The notes under the pieces were generated by a model. That model did not search any database, was not told the DNA's origin, and saw only the letters and a program-made list of their open reading frames with translations. The position numbers and the translations under genes were made by a program. Shown here in pieces: positions 24,593 through 32,847 of a DNA stretch of 64,000 nucleotides. Source of the DNA: Flavobacteriales bacterium UBA7666. Its GTDB lineage: Bacteria; Bacteroidota; Bacteroidia; Flavobacteriales_D; Crocinitomicaceae. Position 1 is the first letter of the stretch. Each line of letters starts with the position of its first letter. The DNA is taken from assembly GCA_002483265.1 (NCBI GenBank), contig DLHO01000017.1, positions 1 to 64,000 of the forward strand, given 5' to 3'.

Positions 24593-26953
24593 TTATTTGA
24601 CGATCTGAACTTTGAAAACCTGCCCACCTGTTCTTACAATCAACTGGTAATTACCTTTCGCTAATTGTTTTGTTTCAAGTGTTCCGGTATTGCTATTAAT
24701 TGTGCTTTCCAGTACTAAACGACCAGAGTTATCAATTAATTCGACACGCTCAACTACCTGTTTTGTCGACTCAATCTTAATGAAATCAGTCATTGGGTTT
24801 GGATAAACTGTTACTCCGAATTGTACTAATTCGTCAATTCCAAGAGAAGAGAAGTTGATGGTAACCGATTCCGTTGTTTCACATCCGTTTGCATCTGTAA
24901 TAGTAATGGTATACGTACCCGGAAGCGCATTCGTAATTGAATTTGTTGTATTACCATCACTCCAAAGATAGGAATAGGGAGCTGAGCCGCCCGTTGGAGA
25001 AACGCTGGCACTTCCGTCAGGACATGTAGAACAAGTACTGGTTGTACTGGTCGGATTAGCAATAATCGGAGTTGGATCAGTCAAGGTACTTGAAATAGTC
25101 GTTGTACAATTGTTGGCATCCGTAATTGTTGCAGTATACGTACCTGCAGGAGCCAATAATACGGTTGAATCACCGGCAATATTCCAGCTCACAGTATAAG
25201 GTGCCTGACCGTTTTGAAGATCAATTTCAATTTCGCCCGAATCACCAATGCAAAGTGGGTTTGTTGCAGATAATATGGTAGCATCCGGATTCAATGTTGT
25301 TGTGATTTCAACGGAATCAATGAATGAACAATCTCCATTTGAAATAGTGTAGGTATGGTAACCTTCACTTAAACCCGTAATAACCGGATTTGTGGATGCG
25401 TCTTCCCATGCTACCGAATAACCCGGATTTAAAGTTAGTTCAGCGTCACCATTTGCCAGTTCACAAGTTGAATTTGTTGAATTGGAAAGAACTCCGCCAA
25501 TTTCACCGAAACAAATATCAAATTGAGGTCGGATAATGAATGATTTTTGAAAGTTGGTTGGGAAAGTTTCCATTGCGCTAAAATTCGGTCCATTTGCCGG
25601 CCATTTTACAAAGACAGAATTCGTTTGAAAAATGGCAGATGTTTGTGCGACAGCCAAAGTAGAATCAAATTCGATTTGCATGAAACCATATTTTCCGGGA
25701 GCAAGGGTTAACGGACCTCCATGTATTGGAAGGGTATACATTCTTGCACTGTCATCAATATAAAGAAGTGTATCTGTTGATGCGAAAAAGGTTGTTGGAA
25801 CGCCAAGACCATTGGTAGTAAAGATTGCGGTTGCGAGTTTCTTTCCGGTATAGCCTCTGGTAAAATAAACTTTTACATCGGTTAGTGAAGTGGTGTTTTC
25901 AATATTGAACACCTGACCTAAATATCCTTCACCAACTCCAATTCCAAGTTGACCCACGATTACTCCATTATCTCGAGCCATTTCAGCATCAGTAACAGTA
26001 ATGGGAAGTGTAGATAGAATGGTGTCATTCACAGTGTTCATATCAGATTCTGTGGCAATGGGAAAATACTTGAAAGTATAGACACCATTTGAAGTTGGGG
26101 TATAACTTGCAGTCAGAGATGCAGAAGTAGCTCCCGATGCCAGTGATGGAATGGAGCTGCTCATAACTGTAGTTTCCAATACTCCATCTTTGATAATCTG
26201 ACAACCCATTACAACATTGGTCATGGCCTGTAATCCTTGATTGTGGATAACAGCTTCCAGTTTGAAATTCTGAGGAGTAGTCAATTGATTAGCCGGAGCT
26301 ATTGTGTAAGGATTTTGAGTTGGGGTGATTACTTCCAGGTCAAAGTTGTTGATCACACGTAATTCGATGTCATCAATTACAAGAATAAATTTATCGTTGG
26401 AATTATTTCTAAAGCCAATGTAAACCGTTTGTCCGGTGTATGCACTTAGCGGAACAGAATGATTTGTCCATGTGGAGTTTTCAGCCGCAGTTGAGAAAAC
26501 AACGGTAGAAGAGGTCAGCTGGTTCCCAATAGCTCCGGTACCACCTGTTGGAGCAACAGTCATTATTCTGACTTCATATCCATCAGGATACGCCGGGTCG
26601 TATGCTTTCGCATTCCAAAAAAGTGTTGTGTTTGGAAGAATTGTTTGGGCGGGTGTCCACATGAAATCATTTGCATCCCCAACGGGAGAATAGAATGAAT
26701 TACTGAAGGCAACAGAATCCACCACATTATTTTGAAAATCTTCTCTTCGTTCCCAAGCTTCATTGACATAGGATACTGTTGCACTAGGTGTTCGGTTATC
26801 TACGTTTCTTAGCAAGAATCCCGGAGCGAATGTATATGTTCCTGCTCCACCAGCAGTTGGTCCCGGAATCCCGTCGAAATCTTCGAGATAATAGGTTTGA
26901 GAAAAACTAAAAAAGCTCAGAAAAGAGACAATGAATAGGATGTGTTTTTTCAT
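24593..26953 (-). CDS. T9SS type-A surface protein with cleaved-adhesin and SprB-like repeats
   Basis: The 786-aa protein starts at ATG 26953 (MKKHILFIVSFLSFFSFSQ signal peptide); the open frame to 27067 precedes the signal peptide and is rejected. Domains: a choice-of-anchor J/cleaved-adhesin lectin-like domain at about 20-205 (YYLEDFDGIPG; LFWNAKAYDP; VYIGFRNNSNDKFILVIDDI), CARDB-like beta regions at about 205-330, a middle beta domain at about 345-490, then two or three SprB-type repeats at about 500-705 (GQAPYTVSW; GTYTATITDANNC; GSAPYSYLWSDGNTT; GTYTITITDANGC). The last ~75 residues (VTVYPNPMTDFIKIES; GNYQLIVRTGGQVFKVQIVK) are a type-A T9SS sorting domain. A surface adhesion role is inferred. 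No protease motif was seen. Confidence 0.87.
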   Translation of the reverse strand: MKKHILFIVSFLSFFSFSQTYYLEDFDGIPGPTAGGAGTYTFAPGFLLRNVDNRTPSATVSYVNEAWERREDFQNNVVDSVAFSNSFYSPVGDANDFMWTPAQTILPNTTLFWNAKAYDPAYPDGYEVRIMTVAPTGGTGAIGNQLTSSTVVFSTAAENSTWTNHSVPLSAYTGQTVYIGFRNNSNDKFILVIDDIELRVINNFDLEVITPTQNPYTIAPANQLTTPQNFKLEAVIHNQGLQAMTNVVMGCQIIKDGVLETTVMSSSIPSLASGATSASLTASYTPTSNGVYTFKYFPIATESDMNTVNDTILSTLPITVTDAEMARDNGVIVGQLGIGVGEGYLGQVFNIENTTSLTDVKVYFTRGYTGKKLATAIFTTNGLGVPTTFFASTDTLLYIDDSARMYTLPIHGGPLTLAPGKYGFMQIEFDSTLAVAQTSAIFQTNSVFVKWPANGPNFSAMETFPTNFQKSFIIRPQFDICFGEIGGVLSNSTNSTCELANGDAELTLNPGYSVAWEDASTNPVITGLSEGYHTYTISNGDCSFIDSVEITTTLNPDATILSATNPLCIGDSGEIEIDLQNGQAPYTVSWNIAGDSTVLLAPAGTYTATITDANNCTTTISSTLTDPTPIIANPTSTTSTCSTCPDGSASVSPTGGSAPYSYLWSDGNTTNSITNALPGTYTITITDANGCETTESVTINFSSLGIDELVQFGVTVYPNPMTDFIKIESTKQVVERVELIDNSGRLVLESTINSNTGTLETKQLAKGNYQLIVRTGGQVFKVQIVK

Positions 26954-27161
26954 AATTATAAGTACTAGAGCCGCGAAGATATTCAATATTAGTTGACTGA
27001 AAAAACGAATTGTTATTGAAAGTTGTTCAGGATGGATGAAATCAAAGTTTGATTGAGCGCTTAGCAATGGTTGAAAAACAGAAAACCATCCGTCAAATAA
27101 CGAATGGCTTCCTATTAGTGTTCTACCTGAATCCTATCCACGATCGCGGATTGGGAAAGGA

Positions 27162-28940
27162 TTATAAAGTATATGCGTTCTTGTCAATTAAGTATTGAGC
27201 AATTGTTTGTCTTTCGTTTTTCGGATTGATCGGGTCAATTTTCGTGAAACGTTTTACTCCGGTTACCATCATGCGTGATTCATCTCCTTCAGCGAAACTG
27301 TAGATTGCATCTTTAGCAGCCTTATCGATCAATTCTGCCACATCGTAGAAGTATGTTTTTACAATTGAAATCGGAATTGCAGCCGCAGCTTCTCCTTGTG
27401 TTTCGATCAATTTCTCTACACGCAATAGAACAGATTCAGCCTGATAAACCCAAATAGCGATATCTGCAATGTTCATCAAAATCTCTTGTTCTTTTGACAT
27501 GGTTTGCATCAGCTTTTGCACTGCGGAACCTGCAACCATTAAAATTGTTTTCTTGAATCCGGAAAGTGCTTGTCTCTGGGAAGCTAATGGATGAGAACCT
27601 AATTCAGTCATTTCCGGAATACTCATTAATTCAGATGCAACTTTCATTGCCGGACCCATTAAATCCAATTCGCCTTTCATTGCACGGCGCAATACCATAT
27701 CAACGATCAATAAGCGGTTGATTTCATTTGTTCCTTCAAAAATGCGGTTGATGCGTGAATCACGGTAACCTCTTTCAACAGAAGATTCTGCAGAATAACC
27801 CATTCCACCGAAGATTTGAACTCCTTCGTCCGCCACATAATCCAAACATTCAGATCCGGCAACTTTCAGGATTGCACATTCAGGAGCGAATTGTTCAATT
27901 CCTTTTAAAGTAGCCGGGCCTTTTTCCATTCCTTCGGCAACATATGCCTGAATTGCATCATCAATGTTCTGACCTGCACGGTAAATCGCAGATTCGACTA
28001 CATAAGTCCGGATTCCCTGTTCTGCGATTTTGAAGCGGATTGCTCCATATTTTGAAATATTTCTTCCAAACTGCTCGCGCTCATTTGCGTAACGAATGGA
28101 TTCCGTAATGGTTTGTTTTGCACCTCCCAAAACACCGGCAGCCAATTTGATCCGTCCAATGTTTAGAATGTTCAATGCGATTTTAAAGCCATTTTCCCGT
28201 TCTGAAAGCATGTTTTCAACAGGTACTTTCACGTTATTAAAGAATACTTGACGAGTTGATGAGCCTTTGATTCCCATTTTCTTTTCTTCCGGATTTAAAC
28301 TGATCCCTTCTGAATCCGCTTCAACCAAGAATGCTGAAAGGTTTTTATCGTCATCAATCTTTGCAAAGACAGTAAATAGGTTTGCGAATCCACCATTGGT
28401 AATCCACATCTTCTGTCCATTTAAAACATAGTGTTTTCCATCAGGTGTAAGAACCGCTTTTGTTTTTCCGGAATTCGCATCCGATCCTGCACTTGGTTCT
28501 GTTAAACAATAAGCTGCTTTCCAGTCACCACTAGCCAGTTTTGGAATATATTTCGCTTTTTGTTCAGCATTTCCGTAATACAATAAAGGCAAAGTACCAA
28601 TTCCGGTATGGGCTCCATACGCAACAGAGAAGGAGTGACCTTTTCCTAAACGTTCAGTTGCTAAAAGCGACGTTTTGAAATCAACACCCATTCCGCCTAA
28701 GTCTTCCGGAACAGATAGACCAAGCATTCCCAATTCACCTGCTTTTTGAATCAATGAAGGCATTAATCCTTCTTCCATTTTATCAATGCGTTCTAAAAGT
28801 GGAGTAATTTCTTGTTCAATAAAATCATCACAAGTTTGAGCAATCATACGTTGCTCCTCCGACCATTCTTCCGGAGTAAATATTTCCTGATGAGTAACAT
28901 CGCGGATGATGAATTCTCCGCCTTTGATAGCTTGTGACAT
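27162..28940 (-). CDS. Acyl-CoA dehydrogenase (long, VLCAD-like form)
   Basis: This FAD enzyme oxidises acyl-CoA to enoyl-CoA in fatty-acid beta-oxidation. The 592-aa protein has the N-terminal helical domain (FIEQEITPLLERIDKMEEG), the FAD/substrate loop YCLTEPSAGSDANSGKTKA, MWITNGGFANLFTVFAKI, and the C-terminal helical domain with EQFGRNISKYGAIRFKIAE and QIFGGMGYSAESSVERGYRD. The catalytic base is predicted as Glu402 in RIFEGTNEINR. About 170 residues follow the normal end, as in VLCAD/ACAD9-type enzymes. Chain-length preference cannot be read from the sequence. No other beta-oxidation gene is adjacent, though a class III CoA-transferase lies 2.3 kb away. A near -7 box (TATCTTAG on the minus strand, 28975-28982) precedes the start. 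Confidence 0.94.
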   Translation of the reverse strand: MSQAIKGGEFIIRDVTHQEIFTPEEWSEEQRMIAQTCDDFIEQEITPLLERIDKMEEGLMPSLIQKAGELGMLGLSVPEDLGGMGVDFKTSLLATERLGKGHSFSVAYGAHTGIGTLPLLYYGNAEQKAKYIPKLASGDWKAAYCLTEPSAGSDANSGKTKAVLTPDGKHYVLNGQKMWITNGGFANLFTVFAKIDDDKNLSAFLVEADSEGISLNPEEKKMGIKGSSTRQVFFNNVKVPVENMLSERENGFKIALNILNIGRIKLAAGVLGGAKQTITESIRYANEREQFGRNISKYGAIRFKIAEQGIRTYVVESAIYRAGQNIDDAIQAYVAEGMEKGPATLKGIEQFAPECAILKVAGSECLDYVADEGVQIFGGMGYSAESSVERGYRDSRINRIFEGTNEINRLLIVDMVLRRAMKGELDLMGPAMKVASELMSIPEMTELGSHPLASQRQALSGFKKTILMVAGSAVQKLMQTMSKEQEILMNIADIAIWVYQAESVLLRVEKLIETQGEAAAAIPISIVKTYFYDVAELIDKAAKDAIYSFAEGDESRMMVTGVKRFTKIDPINPKNERQTIAQYLIDKNAYTL

Positions 28941-29265
28941 AATTCTATATTGTTTTTAAGTTCGTTTCTTGCCCCTAAGATAAAAAATAAATTAATACTA
29001 TGCAAGCATAATAAAGTTTTGTTGAGTGGAAAGTTTAAATCGTTCAATGGGCTCAAAAGTTCAATGATCTTTTTAGTTTAAGCTTTTTTGATCATTTAAA
29101 CGGTTTGAATTTATTTAATTGATATGTCGTTAAATTACTTGAATTTATCCATAAAACAGCATTTTACTCATTGTAATACAACGTACGATAAATTTACTAA
29201 AAACTTAGTATTGATTGTCACCCGGGTAAGAAAAAATCGATTACATTTGACCATTGTAAACTGCT
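28941..29265. other. Divergent intergenic region of 325 bp
   Basis: It separates the divergent acyl-CoA dehydrogenase and PAS-GAF kinase genes. It is AT-rich and holds one good -7 box for the kinase (29242-29249) and a near-consensus one for the dehydrogenase (28975-28982). No other structure or small gene was seen. Confidence 0.5.
29242..29249 (+). promoter_or_regulatory. Promoter -7 box of the PAS-GAF kinase
   Basis: TACATTTG matches TAnnTTTG and lies 17 bp before ATG 29266. Two TTG triplets at 29211-29217 are possible -33 elements, but the spacing is loose. Confidence 0.5.
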
Positions 29266-30768
29266 ATGGCACAACAAGATATTCTTTCTACTCTTCGTAA
29301 GTTAATCTCAGGAATGGATGAGAGCCTGGTTATCTTTGACCAAAACGGAAGGATTCTTCATGCATCTTTTGATCTGGAAAAATTACTGGGACAAGAGACA
29401 TTAATCGGGACTACCATTTTTGATCATTTAACCTATGAGCATGAGCGCATAGATCATTTCCTGAGGGATTTGAATACATCACGTTACATGGATCTACAAG
29501 TGATTCTAAAACGAGTCAGGGGAGGAGTTTTTAATGCCCGGATGCGCATGGCGGCCTGGAAAGTGGATGAAAATGAATATGTCGTACTTGGAAGTTTGGT
29601 TGATGCAACCCAAATCGAACGAAAAAGAAGGGATTTATTGCGTAAGACCTTAACAATCGAATTACTTTCCAAATCGAAGAAAATTAGAAGCGGAAAGCTT
29701 TACGATGCAATCTACGAAATTCTTGAAATGTCTTCCAAGGCAGTTGGAGTGACGCGGGTAAATGCGTGGCTTTTTGATGATTCTCATGAGCATATTGAGT
29801 GTATCGGAAATTATGACACACGGGTAGGTAAAATGATTCCTCAGGAATCTTTGCCAGTTATTGAAATGCCTACCTATTTTATGCTTTTCGAAACGGAAAA
29901 AATCATATTGGCTGCCAATGCTCAAACATCACCTTATACTTCGGAGTTGAATGATGCGTATTTGGTACCCAATGGGATTGTTTCGGTAATGGATATTCCA
30001 TTGCGGTCTGAAGGAGAAATTATTGGTGTTATTTGTTTTGAGCAAGTAAAACAGACCCGGAATTGGTCTTTAAATGATCAGAAGTTCGGATTGATTGCGG
30101 CACAAATGGTTTCTTTGGCAGTTGAAACACACAAGCGGAAATTAGCTCAACAAGAATTGGAAGCGGCTTTACGTCAGCAAAAACGCTTGTTGATTGAAAC
30201 AAATCACCGCATTGTAAACAACTTGAAGATTACTACAAGCCTGTTAAATATTCAGGTTAGTAAAGCAAGAGATTCTTATCACAAAAATTTGATGCTGGAT
30301 TCTGTAAACCGTGTTCAAAGTATTTTGAGTTTACACGAAATGCTGACAGAGAATTCCAAGAATTTGCGTATTTCATTGAATCAGTACATAAACAAGTTGG
30401 TACAAAGTTTACGTGAGAGCCTTTCTTTCCCTCAGAAGCAATTGCAATTGTTGACAAGCATTGACAGTTGTGAAGTGAAAAGTTCCCTAGCTATGTCTAT
30501 TGGAATTATTATCAATGAGGCCGTTCTGAATTCGTATAAACACGCTTTTGGAGAAAATGAGATTGGAGTTATTCGCATCGATTTTCAAATGCAAGGCCCG
30601 AAAGGTGTATTGGAAATTTCTGATAATGGAAAAGGCGTCAAGGAGAATCGTGAATTAGCAGGAAGCGGTGTTGAAATTATTCGTGGAATGGTGGAACACT
30701 TGAATGGTAACCTAGATATTGACGGAACTAACGGAATGAAAATTTGTGTTTCATTCTCTATGCGTTAG
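29266..30768 (+). CDS. Soluble PAS-GAF histidine kinase (HisKA_2/HWE type), orphan
   Basis: The 500-aa protein has no signal peptide or membrane segment. A PAS domain covers about 10-120 (LVIFDQNGRILHASFDLEKLLGQ), then a GAF domain about 140-290 (VTRVNAWLFDDS; GIVSVMDIPLRSEGEIIGVI). A short coiled coil and a HisKA_2-type dimerisation helix follow, with the predicted phospho-accepting His314 (LLIETNHRIVNNLKITTSLL). The ATPase domain covers about 390-500 (IIINEAVLNSYKHAFGENE; GVLEISDNGKGVKENRELAG). This is the general-stress or light-sensing kinase class. No response regulator is adjacent, so its partner must lie elsewhere. The 3' end overlaps the convergent GNAT gene by 18 bp. Confidence 0.88.
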   Translation: MAQQDILSTLRKLISGMDESLVIFDQNGRILHASFDLEKLLGQETLIGTTIFDHLTYEHERIDHFLRDLNTSRYMDLQVILKRVRGGVFNARMRMAAWKVDENEYVVLGSLVDATQIERKRRDLLRKTLTIELLSKSKKIRSGKLYDAIYEILEMSSKAVGVTRVNAWLFDDSHEHIECIGNYDTRVGKMIPQESLPVIEMPTYFMLFETEKIILAANAQTSPYTSELNDAYLVPNGIVSVMDIPLRSEGEIIGVICFEQVKQTRNWSLNDQKFGLIAAQMVSLAVETHKRKLAQQELEAALRQQKRLLIETNHRIVNNLKITTSLLNIQVSKARDSYHKNLMLDSVNRVQSILSLHEMLTENSKNLRISLNQYINKLVQSLRESLSFPQKQLQLLTSIDSCEVKSSLAMSIGIIINEAVLNSYKHAFGENEIGVIRIDFQMQGPKGVLEISDNGKGVKENRELAGSGVEIIRGMVEHLNGNLDIDGTNGMKICVSFSMR

Positions 30769-31194
30769 AACCTTGAACATTTCAAAATGTTGTAAGACAT
30801 CGAATAACTTGTAAGAAGGTCCAACCAAGGTATACCCCAGTTTTTCGTAGAAAGGAAGTGCATAATCGCGTGCATGAAGAATCAATTTCTGATATCCCAA
30901 ACCAACAGCTTGATTTTCTAAAGCAGTCATGATACTTCTGCCGTAACCCTTCCCTTGCAAGTGAGATTCGACAGCTACAAAACGCGCCTGACAAATGGAT
31001 ACATCCACACGATCTAAACGTGCAACGGCAATTAATTGGGTGTTTTCGTACAATGCGAAATGAATTCCTGCTTCGTCACCTTCATTTTTCTCGGAACCTC
31101 TTTCTTTTCCTAAAGGCTCTCTTAAAATCCGGTAGCGGAGATCATAATAAGCGTTCCATTCTTTTGTTGATTTTGGAATTGTAACTTCTATCAT
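30751..31194 (-). CDS. GNAT-family N-acetyltransferase
   Basis: The 147-aa protein fits a single GNAT domain. The acetyl-CoA-binding P-loop is visible as VAVESHLQGKGYGRSIMTAL (QGKGYG, about residues 91-96). The core strand precedes it (LIAVARLDRVD) and the closing segment is HARDYALPFYEKLGYTLVGP. It resembles the ElaA/YjdJ-like small GNATs. The substrate is unknown. Its ATG overlaps the stop of the upstream CoA-transferase gene by 4 bp (ATGA arrangement on the minus strand), which suggests translational coupling. Its own 3' end overlaps the convergent kinase gene by 18 bp. Confidence 0.87.
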   Translation of the reverse strand: MIEVTIPKSTKEWNAYYDLRYRILREPLGKERGSEKNEGDEAGIHFALYENTQLIAVARLDRVDVSICQARFVAVESHLQGKGYGRSIMTALENQAVGLGYQKLILHARDYALPFYEKLGYTLVGPSYKLFDVLQHFEMFKVLTHRE

Positions 31195-32252
31195 GGTTTC
31201 AATTGAAAAGCAATTTGTGATACCCGTAAGGTTTCTGTATTTTCGATTGTTTCTGTTCGAACTAAGTGCTGGCTGGCTGAATCTTCAAAGACCTCTTCCA
31301 GATTGCGGATAATACCTGCGGGTACAAAATGAGTATGCATAAATTCCATCAGATCATCTGCATCGCAACGTGAAATGATTTTCTGAATAATCTCCTGAAG
31401 TTCGGTTCTGTTTTTTACCCGTTCCACATTTTCAGAAAAACGTGTGTCTGAGGGTAAATCGGGAAGATCAAGAAACTGGCAAAGTAGCTGAAAATGTTTA
31501 TTGCTGCCAATAGCAAAAGTGATTATTTTTCCATCATGGGTACTAAATAGTTCACCGTATGGTGCAATATTCGGATGCAAACTACCGATTCTTTGTGGAA
31601 CGTGCTCCTCCATTAAATAATTAGAGGCCTGATTTGCCAGAGAAGCAATAGCTGCATCGTACAATGAAACAGATACTACTGATCCTTTTCCAGTTTTCGT
31701 TCGTTGTAACAGAGCTGTAAGAATTCCTTCTTTCAACTGGTGTGCAGCCAACACATCTATCAGGGCAACCGGCATTTTCACCGGTCCGGATTCAGAGGTT
31801 CCGTTCATGGACATAAAACCCGTTTCTGCCTGAAGGATTAAATCATAAGCCACACGATCACTTTCTGAACCAAAACCTGAAATTTTCCCGATAATTAATT
31901 TTGGATTGACGGACTGTAAATAGGAATCACTTAAACCAAATTTTTCTGCATCTCCCTTTTTGAAGTTGCTGAGAAGAATGTCTGCATTTTTAATTAGATC
32001 GATCAATTGAGTGAGCTGAGCCTCGTCCTTGAAATCAAGTTTTAAGTATTGTTTGTGGTAATTTACGGATGCAAAGTACGCTGAAACAGCAGCGTTTTTG
32101 TCTTCCGAAGCCAATTTCCAGCTTCTGGTAACATCCGGAATTGCCGGGTTTTCAATTTTTGTCACCCGTGCACCCAATTCTGCAAAAAAAGTACCTACAG
32201 ACGGGCCTGCCAAAACAGTAGAGCAATCAACGACAATCAGATCTTCAAACAT
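31191..32252 (-). CDS. CaiB/BaiF (class III) CoA-transferase
   Basis: This family moves CoA between carboxylic acids through an aspartyl-CoA intermediate. The 353-aa protein starts with LIVVDCSTVLAGPSVGTFFAELGARVTKIENP, as in the family. The predicted catalytic Asp166 lies in PVALIDVLAAHQLKEGILTA, after the FMSMNGT segment that matches the usual GFMSLTG. The CoA-binding region AELGARVTKIENP and the C-terminal PAGIIRNLEEVFEDSASQHL are also conserved. Length is a little below the ~400 typical of Frc/CaiB. The substrate is unknown. It is coupled to the GNAT gene by a 4-bp overlap. A 40-bp dispersed repeat starts 10 bp upstream of its ATG. Confidence 0.88.
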   Translation of the reverse strand: MFEDLIVVDCSTVLAGPSVGTFFAELGARVTKIENPAIPDVTRSWKLASEDKNAAVSAYFASVNYHKQYLKLDFKDEAQLTQLIDLIKNADILLSNFKKGDAEKFGLSDSYLQSVNPKLIIGKISGFGSESDRVAYDLILQAETGFMSMNGTSESGPVKMPVALIDVLAAHQLKEGILTALLQRTKTGKGSVVSVSLYDAAIASLANQASNYLMEEHVPQRIGSLHPNIAPYGELFSTHDGKIITFAIGSNKHFQLLCQFLDLPDLPSDTRFSENVERVKNRTELQEIIQKIISRCDADDLMEFMHTHFVPAGIIRNLEEVFEDSASQHLVRTETIENTETLRVSQIAFQLKP

Positions 32253-32261
32253 GAAGTAAAA

Positions 32262-32301
32262 GTAGAAGAAAAAGCGATAGCTTTTGAAGACTGAGTTACA
32301 A
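32262..32301. repeat. 40-bp dispersed hairpin repeat, copy A
   Basis: 32262-32301 matches 38282-38321 at 38 of 40 positions; the first 29 bp are identical. The centre forms a small hairpin, aaaagc-gata-gctttt (32270-32285). Both copies lie just upstream of the start codon of a leftward gene. Confidence 0.75.
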
Positions 32302-32333
32302 CAAGCGTCAGTGCGACAGTAACGAGGGATCTA

Positions 32334-32714
32334 TTAGTCTGCTTTCGCAACAGGGGTTGGAATAATTTCTTCGACTTTCACTTTTGTAATTCCATTTCGG
32401 ACAAAATTCAATTTCTGTGCGCCTGCCATACTTAGATCAATGATATGCGGAGAAGATTTCCCCATTCTGTCAACAACCTTTACAATGATGATGGAATCAT
32501 TTTTCAGGTTGGTAACTTTCAGAACCGTTCCGTACTTCAAAGATTTGTGTGCACAATACATGCTGTCTTTGTGATAAGTTGCTCCTGAAGCCGTTCTTCT
32601 ACCTTGAAATTTGTTCGAGTAATAACTTGCATTACCTGTTTGTGTGAATGGGTTTTGAAGTTGAAAACTCACTAAAAAACCACATGCCAATATTCCAAAA
32701 ATCCAATATCTCAA
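32334..32714 (-). CDS. RlpA-like double-psi beta-barrel lytic transglycosylase
   Basis: The 126-aa protein has an N-terminal signal (RYWIFGILACGFLVSF) and a single RlpA-type domain. It contains GNASYYSNKFQGRRTASGAT, the CAHKSLKYGTVLKVTN segment and VVDRMGKSSPHIIDLSMAGA with the Asp and family DLS motif. RlpA proteins bind or cut peptidoglycan strands lacking stem peptides and help separate daughter cells. There is no C-terminal SPOR domain, so septal targeting is not assured. The start at 32714 follows a near-consensus -7 box (TATCTTAG on the minus strand, 32741-32748). Confidence 0.9.
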   Translation of the reverse strand: MRYWIFGILACGFLVSFQLQNPFTQTGNASYYSNKFQGRRTASGATYHKDSMYCAHKSLKYGTVLKVTNLKNDSIIIVKVVDRMGKSSPHIIDLSMAGAQKLNFVRNGITKVKVEEIIPTPVAKAD

Positions 32715-32794
32715 ACCGTCTAAAATTAAAAGTTGGATAGCTAAGATAGGGAAACCGAATGGGTTGAACCAAGGATTTACAATAAGTTAACATG

Positions 32795-32833
32795 AAAAAG
32801 TCCGACTTCAATGACGAAATCGGACTCAAAAAA
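32795..32833 (-). terminator. Terminator of the 569-aa T9SS protein gene
   Basis: Arms agtccga (32799-32805) and tcggact (32820-32826), extended by a further imperfect pairing, are bordered by A runs (32795-32799), giving a T tail on the minus strand. It lies 22 bp past the stop at 32848. Confidence 0.7.
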
Positions 32834-32847
32834 GGAGGTTTTAAAAT

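Noticed and set aside
26954..27067. N-terminal extension of the type-A T9SS gene
   Set aside because: The signal peptide starts at 26953; the extension would place ~38 residues before it and is simply open frame.
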